From: Nostoc sp. CHAB 5824
GTDB lineage: Bacteria > Cyanobacteriota > Cyanobacteriia > Cyanobacteriales > Nostocaceae
Assembly: GCF_020829665.1 (NCBI RefSeq)
Contig: NZ_JAIVFT010000004.1
Span: 255,613-319,612, forward strand
Length of the DNA: 64,000 bases
Reading direction: 5' to 3'
A model generated the notes under the pieces. That model saw only the letters and a list, made by a program, of their open reading frames with translations. It had not been told where the DNA came from and did not search any database. Numbering within the stretch: position 1 is the stretch's first letter; every line of letters starts with the position of its first letter. Of the stretch, positions 36,544 to 45,327 are shown piece after piece. The translations under genes were made by a program, and so were the position numbers.

Positions 36544-36738
36544 ATGAAGTTGCAACTAACGGTTCCCAAACTGGCTTGTTCTGCTTGCACGAATACTATC
36601 ACCAAAGCAATTCAATCAATTGATTCTACAGCCACAGTGCAAGCTGATCCAAAAACAAAAATTGTCAGTATAGAAACTCAAGCACATGAAACTAAAATTA
36701 AAGAAGTAATAGCTGCCATAGGCTATCCATCTGTTTAG
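36544..36738 (+). CDS. HMA-domain metallochaperone (CopZ/Atx1-like)
   Basis: 64 residues. The ferredoxin-like HMA fold shows the metal site ACSACTNTI (CxxC at 12-15) in loop 1 and a final AAIGYPSV. Residue 11 is Ala where CopZ has Met-X, so the loop is LACSAC rather than MTCxxC. It should hand Cu(I) to the CopA ATPase. It has its own MerR-type promoter. A small membrane-protein gene follows. Confidence 0.85.
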   Translation: MKLQLTVPKLACSACTNTITKAIQSIDSTATVQADPKTKIVSIETQAHETKIKEVIAAIGYPSV

Positions 36739-36844
36739 GTTTTTGAGTTTATTCTACTATCAGTAGTCAGCATTGAATGAACTGCTGATAGTCAAATATT
36801 CATTTCAGAAAAGTCCTTCTGCTTTTAGGAGAGATGTGACTTGT

Positions 36845-37039
36845 ATGAGTTTGCTTTTTCTGATTCCACTGACGATTGGTTTAGCAGTTAATTATCTGTT
36901 TAAAAATTCTACTGACGACATGGCAGAATTAACAAGTTTATCTACAGTTGCTTGCCTAATTTTCAGTTTAATATTAGCACCTTGGCAACTAAAAGTTGTG
37001 GTTTTAATGTTTGCGATATTAACTCCCCAGACGAATTGA
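36845..37039 (+). CDS. Small two-span membrane protein
   Basis: 64 residues from ATG 36845 with AGGAGA upstream; a frame extends back to TTG 36773. Two hydrophobic spans (LLFLIPLTIGLAVNYLF and LSTVACLIFSLILAPWQLKVVVLMF) are joined by a short acidic loop (STDDMAELT). It lies between the HMA chaperone and the His-rich lipoprotein, so it may belong to the metal regulon. No family recognised. Confidence 0.6.
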   Translation: MSLLFLIPLTIGLAVNYLFKNSTDDMAELTSLSTVACLIFSLILAPWQLKVVVLMFAILTPQTN

Positions 37040-37082
37040 GACTTTTGAATAACTTCAATCATTAAAAAATGGAGCAAAATCA

Positions 37083-37961
37083 ATGAATAAATTTCTGAAT
37101 ACAATTGCTCTAACTACCACTTTGATACTAATTCAAAGTTGCTCCTTATTAATTAGAGACGAAGGAAAACCAATATCTGCTGCCACAAATCAGCATGAAG
37201 AACATTCTATGGGTGAGATTAATCACAGAGAACATTCAACAAGTGGCACAGGTGATGGGAAGAAAGCGTTTACCCAGGCAAAACTCAAAGTCCCAAACAT
37301 TATTACACCTAATAAAAATATTCCGATAGTGATTGGCGTTCAAGATTCGGATGGGAAAGCGATAGCAAATTTTGACATTTTCCAAGAAAAGTTAATGCAC
37401 CTCATTCTTGTCAGTGATGATCTTCAGTTTTTCAATCATCTTCATCCCACATATAAGGAAAATGGGCAGTTTGAAGTTGCAGCCCGTTTTCCGAAAGCAG
37501 GTGGTTACACATTTTTTAGTGATTACAAACCTGCTGGTCAAACAGAACAAGTCTCAGTAATGAAAACACAAGTTTCTGGAAACAGTATTGCTGCTTCAGA
37601 AATTGACCTAAATCGCGATAAAACTTTCAATGATACTAAAGTCAATCTTGCTGTTCCTGAACCCAGTGTGAAAGTAGGTAAAGAAGTCACTTTAATCTTT
37701 AAATTACAAGATGCTTCTAACAATCAACCGCTTACAGACTTGCAGCCTTACTTGGGAGAAAGAGGACATTTAGTCATCTTACGCCAGTCAACCTCATTGA
37801 AAGCAGAAGATTACATTCATGCTCACGCGCTAAAAGATACCCCTGTTGGACAAGTTCATTTTATGACTAGCTTTCCTCAACCAGGAAAGTATAAGCTCTG
37901 GGGTCAGTTTAATCGCAATGGCAAAATCCTCACAGCTGATTTTTGGATAAATGCTGTTTAA
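37083..37961 (+). CDS. His-rich lipoprotein of the metal island
   Basis: 292 residues. The lipobox LIQSC at residues 16-20 predicts lipidation. A His-rich stretch (NQHEEHSMGEINHREHS) follows. Two similar beta domains are seen, one at about 58-145 (with HLILVSDDLQFFNHLHPTY and FPKAGGYTFFSDY) and one at about 185-290 (with GHLVILRQSTSL, IHAHAL and FPQPGKYKLWGQF). The HLHP/HAH pairs and the N-terminal His/Met cluster are good candidate metal ligands. It probably binds copper at the cell surface or periplasm; the family lacks an experimentally known member that I can name. Confidence 0.75.
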   Translation: MNKFLNTIALTTTLILIQSCSLLIRDEGKPISAATNQHEEHSMGEINHREHSTSGTGDGKKAFTQAKLKVPNIITPNKNIPIVIGVQDSDGKAIANFDIFQEKLMHLILVSDDLQFFNHLHPTYKENGQFEVAARFPKAGGYTFFSDYKPAGQTEQVSVMKTQVSGNSIAASEIDLNRDKTFNDTKVNLAVPEPSVKVGKEVTLIFKLQDASNNQPLTDLQPYLGERGHLVILRQSTSLKAEDYIHAHALKDTPVGQVHFMTSFPQPGKYKLWGQFNRNGKILTADFWINAV

Positions 37962-38058
37962 TTTAGCTGATATTTTATCAGTAAAACGCGATCGCCCTGA
38001 TTTTAAGTCAAAAATTTTGCTTCTTCACCCCAATACTTAACAAAAATTCCAAGACACG

Positions 38059-38081
38059 GCACCAGAACTATGTTCTGGTGC
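38059..38081. repeat. Perfect 10-bp hairpin repeat
   Basis: GCACCAGAAC - TAT - GTTCTGGTGC between the lipoprotein gene and a convergent gene. No T-run follows directly, so it is more like a dispersed palindrome than a terminator, though it could act as one. Confidence 0.6.
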
Positions 38082-38180
38082 GAGAGCTACCCTTACCTTT
38101 TTGGCTAATTCATTAGTTTTATTTATATTAAAGTTCTCTACGAGGGTTCTAAAAAATGTATTAAAGAATAGGGTTTTTAG

Positions 38181-38720
38181 TCAATCTTCGTCATCCAAAT
38201 TGGTTTCCCAGCTAGCGGCGTCGCTGTAACCGTCATTAGCTCGGTACACTTCTGCTTTGATCCGGCGATTTTCTTGCTTGAGTACTTCTCGTTCTCGCAA
38301 CGTTAGTGGTGGTTTTTCATTGCTTGGCAAGCGCTCGCCTGTTCGCCTCGTGGGTTTTGGGCGTGTGAAGTTTCTCCAAGCAGCTTTCGCGCCAATAAAG
38401 ATGCTGCGTGTACCTACTTGCAGATTTTGAGCCTGTTTTCTTGCATTATCAAGGCTTTGATCGACTTGTTTCACGACTTGATTAGCACTTTTTACACCTT
38501 CACTGACATCATCTGTTAAGTCAGTGATTTCCAAACCAGTCACACGGATAGCTTCTAGAGTGGGCGGTAAGTCCCGTGAGAGTGTATCAAATAGCTTTTC
38601 TGCACTGCGAGCAGCGCGTGCTAACTCCTGCAAAGCCGGTATTGCCGCCACTAAAACCGCAGTCAAGCTTGTGGCGACTAAGAGTAAAGAAAGTCCCAAC
38701 CAAAACAGGGGGTCAATCAC
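38181..38720 (-). CDS. DUF948 domain protein
   Basis: 179 residues. An N-terminal span (FWLGLSLLLVATSLTAVLVAAIPAL) leads to a long helical coil with TGLEITDLTDDVSEGVKSANQVVKQVDQSL (in pieces), the DUF948 pattern. The C-terminal 60 residues are charged and probably disordered. Related to general-stress proteins such as YtxG. It is 11 bp downstream of the YtxH-like gene, in the classic ytxG/ytxH arrangement. Confidence 0.85.
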   Translation of the reverse strand: MIDPLFWLGLSLLLVATSLTAVLVAAIPALQELARAARSAEKLFDTLSRDLPPTLEAIRVTGLEITDLTDDVSEGVKSANQVVKQVDQSLDNARKQAQNLQVGTRSIFIGAKAAWRNFTRPKPTRRTGERLPSNEKPPLTLREREVLKQENRRIKAEVYRANDGYSDAASWETNLDDED

Positions 38721-38731
38721 GGTTATATCAT

Positions 38732-39082
38732 TTATGAGCGTTCTAATTGCTGGGGAAGAGAATCTGAGTCTTCAACAGGTGTTTGCCGCTTCAAGACTTG
38801 GCTTTCCCTCTGACTAGCATCTACACCTGCTGCGATCGCTTCCCGTAATCTATCTAAAGTCTCATCCCAGTTTCGTAGTGCGCTAGCAGAGAGACGATCT
38901 GCCTGGATTTGTACACTCGTTGATAAATCTTCTGCCAATTCTGGGATAGCATTGGCAGATTTTTTCAAAATTTTACGCGTTTCGCGCCCTGTGCGTGGAG
39001 CCACGAGCAAACCGGTCAAAGCACCGATGGTAGCTCCCAGCATCAAACCGCCAAAAAATACTCCAGAACGGTTATTAGACAT
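38732..39082 (-). CDS. YtxH-like protein
   Basis: 116 residues. The N-terminal glycine-rich span GVFFGGLMLGATIGALTGLLVAPRTGRETRKILKKSA (seen in pieces) is the YtxH signature: a membrane segment ended by APxTGxETR. A coiled tail follows. Small proteins of this kind are stress-related; the mechanism is unknown. First gene of a two-gene unit with the DUF948 protein. Confidence 0.85.
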   Translation of the reverse strand: MSNNRSGVFFGGLMLGATIGALTGLLVAPRTGRETRKILKKSANAIPELAEDLSTSVQIQADRLSASALRNWDETLDRLREAIAAGVDASQRESQVLKRQTPVEDSDSLPQQLERS

Positions 39083-39320
39083 CTTGTTGTTTCTCCCCTT
39101 ACACCCATTTTAAGTGGGTTTTCGTTCCTTGCAAGACTCCACCGATTTTATTCAGTTAATCTATCGTGACAAAATATCAGACAAAAATGTTGCTTTTATT
39201 CATTAAATATTAAAACCATTAATTTCTTATAATTCAAAACTCCCTGCGTCCCCGTCTCACCGTGTTTCTGCATCCCTGTGTTAGCCCTAATTATAAATGT
39301 TCATGTGAACTTGACATAAC

Positions 39321-39656
39321 TCATTTTGCAACAGTTCTTTTCCCAGATGTTAACTCTAGCCTACGAAAATAACGCTGCCAGATTTGCTGCCCTAGCAAAA
39401 GTAGACTAATAATTTGCTGCACTTGTTGGATTTGCATTTGTAGCGCTTGATTTTTCTGCCGTAAGTTATAAATATTATCCTGGCTGAGATAAATATTTTC
39501 GGGCGCTTTATTCAGTGCTACATGGGTACAACTTTCATAGGCGGTTAACCTATCTGCTATGTATGCTAGCTGCTGCTTGAGTTGCCACACGCGCCAAGCC
39601 ACATAAAGTAGTATCAGCGAAATGAGGGTGTTAACGAGGATAACTAAAATTACCAT
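39321..39656 (-). CDS. Small membrane-anchored coiled-coil protein
   Basis: 111 residues. The N-terminal span (VILVILVNTLISLILLYVAW) is followed by a helical region (WQLKQQLAYIADRL, then LRQKNQALQMQIQQVQQIISLLLLG). No motif of known function. I recall homologues in filamentous cyanobacteria only as hypothetical proteins. Confidence 0.7.
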   Translation of the reverse strand: MVILVILVNTLISLILLYVAWRVWQLKQQLAYIADRLTAYESCTHVALNKAPENIYLSQDNIYNLRQKNQALQMQIQQVQQIISLLLLGQQIWQRYFRRLELTSGKRTVAK

Positions 39657-39997
39657 TGTTTATCTTCACCAATATCAGCTTTGGGGAATTGCTCTATATA
39701 CTTGACTTGGCTCTTAATTTAATGATGAAGAAACTAAAGGATAGAAATTATAATACAAAGTAAAGCTAAGATTATGGAACAGTTAGATGATGCTAGTCAG
39801 CGTTATTGAAAGGCTTTACTCGCTGAAAATTAGTGTAACAAAGGCTGATGGCTAAAAAATCGCCAATTCGCCAAATTTTATAATGGCTATATGCCCACAC
39901 CTTGTAAAACCACAGCTACAATTGCCTTAGAGGATGTTTGAAAGTATTTGACTGTGATTTTAAGTACTTATTGATCCCCCCTAACCCCCCTTAAAAA

Positions 39998-40153
39998 GCA
40001 GGGTGGTTTCATACGAAAAAATAAAAATACATAAGTCTTGATTTCTCGTGAAAGTAGCATGGCTTTTTCCCTCTCTCCAAACCTCTCCCCCACGGGGGGA
40101 GAGGCTTTGAAACTCAGTTTTAGTTTTTCTCTGCTTGTATGAAACCACCCTGC
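39998..40153. mobile_element. 156-bp inverted-repeat element nested in a MITE
   Basis: Perfect 17-bp terminal inverted repeats, GCAGGGTGGTTTCATAC at 39998-40014 and its complement at 40137-40153. It is flanked flush on both sides by an 18-bp direct repeat CCTAACCCCCCTTAAAAA (39980-39997 and 40154-40171). The interior has a CTCTCCCCCACGGGGGGAGAG hairpin. Confidence 0.85.
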
Positions 40154-40211
40154 CCTAACCCCCCTTAAAAAGGGGGGGAACCGGAATCAAAGTCCCCCAA
40201 TTTATCAGGGA

Positions 40212-40252
40212 GCCACTGCTTCACTTGGGGAGACCCCAAGTGAAGCAGTGGC
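40212..40252. repeat. Perfect 19-bp hairpin insertion
   Basis: GCCACTGCTTCACTTGGGG, loop AGA, then the exact complement. It interrupts the MITE where the copy at 7558 has no such sequence. Resembles the small dispersed repeats described from Nostoc punctiforme, but I cannot assign a family. Confidence 0.8.
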
Positions 40253-40999
40253 GTGGATTTAGGAGGATCTAGAAGTTTTGATACCTACAATAGGACTTTT
40301 AAAACATCCTCTTAGATTCACGACTCGGTTTGCGAAATCAACCCGTATGCTCAATAAGCTCCAGTATTACTACGTTCCACTCCTTAACCTGATAATCCTA
40401 GATAATTTGCGACTTTTGTGAAATCTAAGCACAATGGTATAGCCTCTTCAACAGACGGTGAGAGAACTACACTACACTCCCAATACTTCTCGGGTTTTGG
40501 GGAAAAGGGGAAAGGGAAAGGGGAAAGAAAAAACTTTTAACCCAAACCCGATTCTGAGTTAAAAATGTACAAAGCGAGAAGTATTTACTACACTCCTTAC
40601 CGCAGGCTCCCCAGCATCACCTTTATTATTGTGCTTTTGCCTCTACTAGTTTTCCACTCTATCGCGTGAAGTTAACTAACATTTTGCCTGCAAAAACCTC
40701 ACTAGTAGTCTGTCGAGGCAACAATGCTTGGTTTATGGTAAAAAAATCAAGTTATTTTTTCCCTCTGCTCCCCCTACCTGTCTTCACGCATCAGTTTTGG
40801 GTTACAAGTACTAATGGTTTACCAAGCAAAAATTGCTGTATGTACGCTGGGTAAAGGGAAAGTAAGAAAGAAAAGAGTCCATTAATTTCTCTTCCCTTAA
40901 CTTTTATAATTTTCCCAACCGAAGGCTTACCCATCTTCCCTTAACCTTTAACCTCTTCCTTGTTGAAGGCTTCTCTCTGGTATTTCACTAATCCGTTAC

Positions 41000-41016
41000 T
41001 GATAATGATTATTTCA
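41000..41016 (+). promoter_or_regulatory. Zur-like box
   Basis: TGATAATGATTATTTCA lies 23 bp before the start of the metal-binding protein gene. It resembles the cyanobacterial Zur consensus TGATAATNATTATCA (12-13 of 15 positions). A Fur site is the alternative. Confidence 0.6.
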
Positions 41017-41038
41017 ATACATCCAGTAGGAGTTGAGG

Positions 41039-42031
41039 ATGTCAAAAAAATTACCATCAACTAATTTATTACGGGCTATTCTTGTTGCCTTGACGATTGG
41101 ATTTGTTGGGTGTGGAAATCAAGCTGCAAGAACCGCATTCACTCAGACTACTACTCAGGTAGATGAGAATCTTCCCCAAGTTGTAGCAACTACAAGTGTA
41201 TTATGTGACTTAACCAGACAAGTCGCCGGAAATACAGTTAACCTCACCTGCTTAATTTACCCTAGTGCCAATCCTCATGTTTATAAACCAAAGCCGGAAG
41301 ATCGTAGAGCCATTGAGCAAGCTAATCTTATTTTCTATAGTGGCTATAATCTAGAACCGAATCTGATCAAATTAATTAAAGCGACTAAAAACACTGCACC
41401 GAAAATAGCCGTTGCTCAACTTGCGGTGTCTAAGCCACAAAAAGTTCAGAAAAGCGGCAAAAATATAACTAATCCTCATCTTTGGCACAATAGCAAGAAT
41501 GCTATCAGGATGGTGGAGGTAATTAATAGTAACCTGAGAAAATTGCAATCTAGCGATGCAGAGACTTATGCGAACAATACTAAAAGAATCACAAATGAAC
41601 TCACTCAACTAGATAGTTGGATTAAGTCAAGAATTGCCAGTATTCCTACCAAAGAACGCAAGTTAGTTACAACCTCTAATGCACTGAGTTATTACGCCAA
41701 AGCATACGGTATTCCATTAGCTGGGGGATTACAAGGTATTAGTAGTGACAAAAATCTGACAGATTCAAGAATGCAAAATTTAGTTACAAATGTTAAACGG
41801 GCTAAAGTATCAACAATTTTTCCTGAGGCGGAAATTAATCCTAATTTGCTTCAATCTGTAGCCAGAGAAGCTGAAGTGAAAATTTCTGATAGGAAGTTGT
41901 ATGCTGAGGGACTTGGTGAATCAGGAAGTGAGGCTGACACTTATCAAAAAATGATGATTGCCAATACACGCACAATTGTAGAAGGGTTAGGAGGAACGTA
42001 TTTAATGTTTGAAGCGAAATCTATTAAGTAG
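41039..42031 (+). CDS. Zinc/manganese ABC transporter substrate-binding lipoprotein
   Basis: 330 residues from ATG 41039, with TAGGAG just upstream. A lipobox (TIGFVGC) gives a lipoprotein. Cluster A-I family ligands are visible: His in ANPHVYKPKPED, His in NPHLWHN, Glu in IFPEAEINPN, and a C-terminal YAEGLGESGSEADTY in place of the usual YSDSLG. No His-rich loop typical of ZnuA is seen. With the Zur-like box it is probably a zinc scavenger; manganese is possible. No permease or ATPase genes are adjacent. Confidence 0.87.
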   Translation: MSKKLPSTNLLRAILVALTIGFVGCGNQAARTAFTQTTTQVDENLPQVVATTSVLCDLTRQVAGNTVNLTCLIYPSANPHVYKPKPEDRRAIEQANLIFYSGYNLEPNLIKLIKATKNTAPKIAVAQLAVSKPQKVQKSGKNITNPHLWHNSKNAIRMVEVINSNLRKLQSSDAETYANNTKRITNELTQLDSWIKSRIASIPTKERKLVTTSNALSYYAKAYGIPLAGGLQGISSDKNLTDSRMQNLVTNVKRAKVSTIFPEAEINPNLLQSVAREAEVKISDRKLYAEGLGESGSEADTYQKMMIANTRTIVEGLGGTYLMFEAKSIK

Positions 42032-42052
42032 TTATAACCTCAATAGACTAAT

Positions 42053-42097
42053 CTGATAAACCGATTTTTTGTATATTATAAAAGTTCGGTTTATCAG
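42053..42097. terminator. Bidirectional terminator-like hairpin
   Basis: A perfect 12-bp stem (CTGATAAACCGA/TCGGTTTATCAG) with a 21-nt AT-rich loop lies between two convergent genes. T-runs lie within the loop rather than after it. Confidence 0.5.
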
Positions 42098-42126
42098 CCT
42101 ATTCTTTGAATGCGGAAATTTCAATG

Positions 42127-42660
42127 CTATTTGTCTTTTAATCTGATATCAATAACAGTTGCATTGAAGTTGTAGTTAAAGCCTTCTAACTCAAATGGCA
42201 TTCCAATTTTAACTTTACTGTTACCCAGAACTGGGCCATTGTCAGTTATCTGGGCTTTACCATCTAAAGTCATAAGCAAATCTGTACTAAAATTGTTGGC
42301 TTTTGGATCTGGCAATTCTTTAACAGTGCCATCAGGTTGAAAAACATTGACTGTTCTAGGTAGCTGTTGAATGGATTTAATCTTAATCTCTCCGTGGGGT
42401 TGATTGCGGATAATCACATTAGTTTTTCCGCCTTTTTTTAATCCGTTATTAAATAATTGTTCAGGGTCACGGACATTCAAACCACGAACTACTAAGTCTA
42501 CTTCTATGGGTACTGTTTTCGCACCGACTTGGGCAACAGAACCAGAAGTGCCAGGAAAGACAAAGATGCCAAATATAACTAGCAGAATTACTAAGGCAGC
42601 ACCTAAATCTAAGAGGTTGATTTTGCCGAACAAGCGACCTTTTGAATCTAAAATAGCCAT
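42127..42660 (-). CDS. DUF4330 domain protein
   Basis: 177 residues from ATG 42660 (the frame continues to 42789 without a convincing start). The beginning MAILDSKGRLFGKINLLDLGAALVILLVIFGIF, in pieces, is the DUF4330 mark: a short cytoplasmic segment then one membrane span. The rest is a beta-rich outside domain (VEVDLVVRGL-like, VKIGMPFELEGFNYNFNATVIDI). Found widely in cyanobacteria; function unknown. Confidence 0.82.
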   Translation of the reverse strand: MAILDSKGRLFGKINLLDLGAALVILLVIFGIFVFPGTSGSVAQVGAKTVPIEVDLVVRGLNVRDPEQLFNNGLKKGGKTNVIIRNQPHGEIKIKSIQQLPRTVNVFQPDGTVKELPDPKANNFSTDLLMTLDGKAQITDNGPVLGNSKVKIGMPFELEGFNYNFNATVIDIRLKDK

Positions 42661-43040
42661 AAAAACTTTTCCGAGGTAATAGCGAAGTAATTGATTGTAG
42701 CAAGAAGCTTTTTGATGGTAACGGCAATTTTCCCTATTTGGTAATAACTCAAAGCGGCTAGGCGTTGCGGTTATGCGACAGTTTATCACGAGTTCGTGCG
42801 GCGCTAACCCTCAAATTTTTGCCCGTTAAGACTGACGCACCTAGAAAGTAATATCTAGTGTTTAAACCTAACTCTAGAGGGAATCTTGAACCCCCCGCAA
42901 TTCGGTAGATTTGCGTAAGCATTAGCTGTATCACAAATCCTTTGGTCTTGAGTTAAGAATGCAACTTAGAATACTCTAAATCCGTCTCATAATTTGTCCC
43001 ATTATTTTATGTTCTCCTGAAATAATCTTCAGAGCGTATT

Positions 43041-43904
43041 ATGTTCAATTGGAAAGGTTTTGTTGCAAGTTACCGTGTGTGGCGGCGTCGCTGGTTTTAT
43101 CCCCTAATTTCGGTGGTAGTCGCCTTGAGTCTGTGCCTGAGTACACCCTTACCTGGAAGAACTTTAGACTTCTTGCCTCTGATATTGCAGGGAGTCCAGG
43201 TACTTCAGCTTTCTAATATATCCGATCGCCAGGAAACTGATATTGGCAAGCAGATTAATCAGGAAATACTGGGGAGTCAAGTCAAACTTTACCGGAATTC
43301 TGAAGTTAATCGCTATGTAGAAGAAATTGGTCGGCGTTTAGCAGCTAAAAGCGATCGCCCCAACCTTCCCTTTACCTTCCAAGTAGTTGAAGATGATGCT
43401 ATTAATGCCTTTGCAACTTTAGGAGGCTATGTATATGTCCACACAGGGTTGCTGAAAGCCGCAGATAATGAAGCAGAACTCGCAAGTGTGATTGCCCATG
43501 AAATTGGTCATATTGGCGGGAAACACCTGGTTAAACAGATGCGGCAAAAAGCGATCGCTAGTGGTTTAGCAACAGCAACTGGTTTAGATCGCAATACAGC
43601 TGTAGGGATTGGTGTAGAACTTGCTTTAAACCGTCCCCGCAGTCGTCAAGATGAATTTGATGCCGATCAAAGAGGGTTAAGAACTTTGACACGCGCTGGT
43701 TATGCCCAGTCTGGGATGGTTTCTTTTATGCAAAAGCTGCTGAAAAAGGGTGGTTCTGTCCCAACATTTTTGAGCACGCACCCCGGAACGAGCGATCGCA
43801 TTGATGGCCTCAAACGTGCAATTAACTCTCAACGTAGTAATGGAAAGTATGGGTTGGATAATGCTAGTTATAAAGATAATATTCGACCATTAGTGAGGTC
43901 TTGA
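43041..43904 (+). CDS. M48 family metalloprotease
   Basis: 287 residues. A basic start and one span (VVVALSLCLSTPLP) give export or anchoring. The zinc site is HEIGHIGGKH (HExxH at 153-157) with a downstream Glu in the RQDEFDADQRG block. FQVVEDDAINAFATLGGYVYVHTGLL is the usual substrate-strand region. It resembles BepA/LoiP-type periplasmic proteases that handle outer-membrane protein quality control. No TPR domain is attached. Confidence 0.9.
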   Translation: MFNWKGFVASYRVWRRRWFYPLISVVVALSLCLSTPLPGRTLDFLPLILQGVQVLQLSNISDRQETDIGKQINQEILGSQVKLYRNSEVNRYVEEIGRRLAAKSDRPNLPFTFQVVEDDAINAFATLGGYVYVHTGLLKAADNEAELASVIAHEIGHIGGKHLVKQMRQKAIASGLATATGLDRNTAVGIGVELALNRPRSRQDEFDADQRGLRTLTRAGYAQSGMVSFMQKLLKKGGSVPTFLSTHPGTSDRIDGLKRAINSQRSNGKYGLDNASYKDNIRPLVRS

Positions 43905-43970
43905 GGGTACTGAGCATTGGGCATTAGTTATTCCCCTTGTCTCCCTCATTCCCCTGATCTCGAATATTGC

Positions 43971-44726
43971 TCAATTCTTATTGCGGCGATCGACTTTGAT
44001 TTTACCTGGATCAATTCTGATCGCTACATCTTCTAAGGGCAAGGTACGGAGATAGTTTTTAAAAATGTTAACTTGATAAACCAGGTTATTTGTGACATCC
44101 AGTCCAGTCAACCAGCCACTTCGGGGATGATAAGCGCCAGTATCTATGTCTAGCCATCCCTGTCCTTGTGCCAGTTTCCCAGGAGAAACACCTGGTAGAG
44201 TAAAAGTAATGGTGTGACCGATGATAATGAGCTTATCTGGAAAGTAGGGTTTTTCAATGCTGTGAAATTCCTCTCGTATCCAGCACAGTTGATCGGCAGT
44301 TTGTTCTGTCACCGACTTGGAAGGGTCAACACCAGCATGAGTTAACCAAATATTCCCTAAGTCGAGATATGTAGGCAAACTCTTTAACCAATCTAGATGG
44401 TCATCAGGGATTGAAGCCTCATGGTAACTGGCTACGGTAGCTTGCCCCCCACTGTACAACCATGCTTGCATTGTCGAGGAGGAGGTTCTTTCATTGGTGA
44501 GAATGTTTAATAACATCTGCTCATGATTTCCCAGCAAACATGGGTAGTTATGTCGCTTGACAAAATTAACTACTTGTGCGCTATGAGGCCCACGATCAAT
44601 TAAGTCTCCCAGAAAATAGATTTGATCGTCTGAGGTGGGGGCGATCGCCTCCAACAATGTCATCAAACCTTCATAATGGCCATGCACATCCCCAATTACA
44701 ATTTGTCTGGGGCTAATTTCGCTCAT
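43971..44726 (-). CDS. Serine/threonine-type protein phosphatase (metallophosphoesterase)
   Basis: 251 residues. The metal-site motifs are GDVHGHYEGL (near residue 13), GDLIDRGPHS (near 40), GNHEQ (near 67), a late THAG and GHT. This is the PPP family fold with bacterial length, like ApaH/PrpA-type phosphatases. It could remove phosphate from proteins or hydrolyse diadenosine tetraphosphate; the sequence does not decide. Confidence 0.85.
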   Translation of the reverse strand: MSEISPRQIVIGDVHGHYEGLMTLLEAIAPTSDDQIYFLGDLIDRGPHSAQVVNFVKRHNYPCLLGNHEQMLLNILTNERTSSSTMQAWLYSGGQATVASYHEASIPDDHLDWLKSLPTYLDLGNIWLTHAGVDPSKSVTEQTADQLCWIREEFHSIEKPYFPDKLIIIGHTITFTLPGVSPGKLAQGQGWLDIDTGAYHPRSGWLTGLDVTNNLVYQVNIFKNYLRTLPLEDVAIRIDPGKIKVDRRNKN

Positions 44727-44978
44727 TGTCTGTTAGCTTCAATAGTTTGGCTAATACTTCTGCTACAGTTTAAGCTGTCTGGTTTCCGTAATAGAAGGTA
44801 AAAATACTGAATAAGTTTTATTTTAATTTAATTATTATCTCAAAAATAAATTAATTTCTGATGGCAATGGGTTGAAATATATAATCTTGAGTGCTAAGAA
44901 AGAAAATCAGCAAATTTCATTCACGTTGTTAGCTTAGAATTTAAGCTGTTGCTGTATTGCTCACTTTCTATCTCAACA

Positions 44979-45266
44979 ATGTCTAAGGATTTTTCTGCTG
45001 ATATTAGTTCACGCATCTGCAAGCATATGAATGATGATCATGCTGATGCCATAGTTCTTTATGCTAAGGCTTTTGGCGGTATAACAGATGCGATCATCGC
45101 AGCAAAAATGCTGTCAATTGATGCACAAGGTATGGATTTAACAGCGCAAGTGAATGGGGAAGTTGTGCCAGTTCGGATTCAGTTTGATCATGTTTTAGCA
45201 GATGCGGAAGATGCCCATCAAACTCTAATTGCGATGGTGAAGCAGGCGCGGGTGAAGGCAAAGTAG
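44979..45266 (+). CDS. DUF2470 domain protein
   Basis: 95 residues from ATG 44979 (the frame reaches back to 44949). ISSRICKHMNDDHADAIVLYAKAFGG is the DUF2470 start, with HMNDDHADA as the conserved block. The domain occurs in haem-utilisation and glutamyl-tRNA-reductase-binding proteins and binds haem in some. A role in tetrapyrrole metabolism is plausible. Convergent with the CyRepA1 gene. Confidence 0.85.
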   Translation: MSKDFSADISSRICKHMNDDHADAIVLYAKAFGGITDAIIAAKMLSIDAQGMDLTAQVNGEVVPVRIQFDHVLADAEDAHQTLIAMVKQARVKAK

Positions 45267-45327
45267 AGATTGGGCTAATTGTATGACTAATGCTTGGCTG
45301 TCTTTAGATACGCCGTTTCGCTTTATC

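Larger units (their letters stand above)
39928..40313. mobile_element. MITE-like element, copy 2, carrying two insertions
   Basis: Ends AGAGGATGTTT...AAACATCCTCT with flanking TA. Internal blocks (TTATTGATCCCCC, AACCGGAATCAAAGTCC, GGATTTAGGAGGATCTA) match the element at 7558-7722. It is longer than that copy because it contains an inverted-repeat element (39998-40153) and a separate hairpin (40212-40252). Confidence 0.8.
39657..41038. other. 1.4-kb gene-poor region with nested mobile repeats
   Basis: No supported gene. It contains the stack of MITE-like elements (39928-40313), several A/G-rich and T/C-rich low-complexity runs near 40500 and 40870-40950, and the Zur-like box and ribosome site of the downstream metal-binding protein gene. 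Confidence 0.6.

Noticed and set aside
36773..36844. N-terminal extension of the small membrane protein from TTG 36773
   Set aside because: The AGGAGA site and ATG at 36845 give a better start; the extension has no conserved look.
38059..38081. Perfect hairpin as a rho-independent terminator
   Set aside because: No T-tract follows on either strand; listed as a repeat instead.
40666..40854. A 62-codon open frame after the MITE stack
   Set aside because: Low-complexity flanks, no ribosome site and no protein-like pattern.
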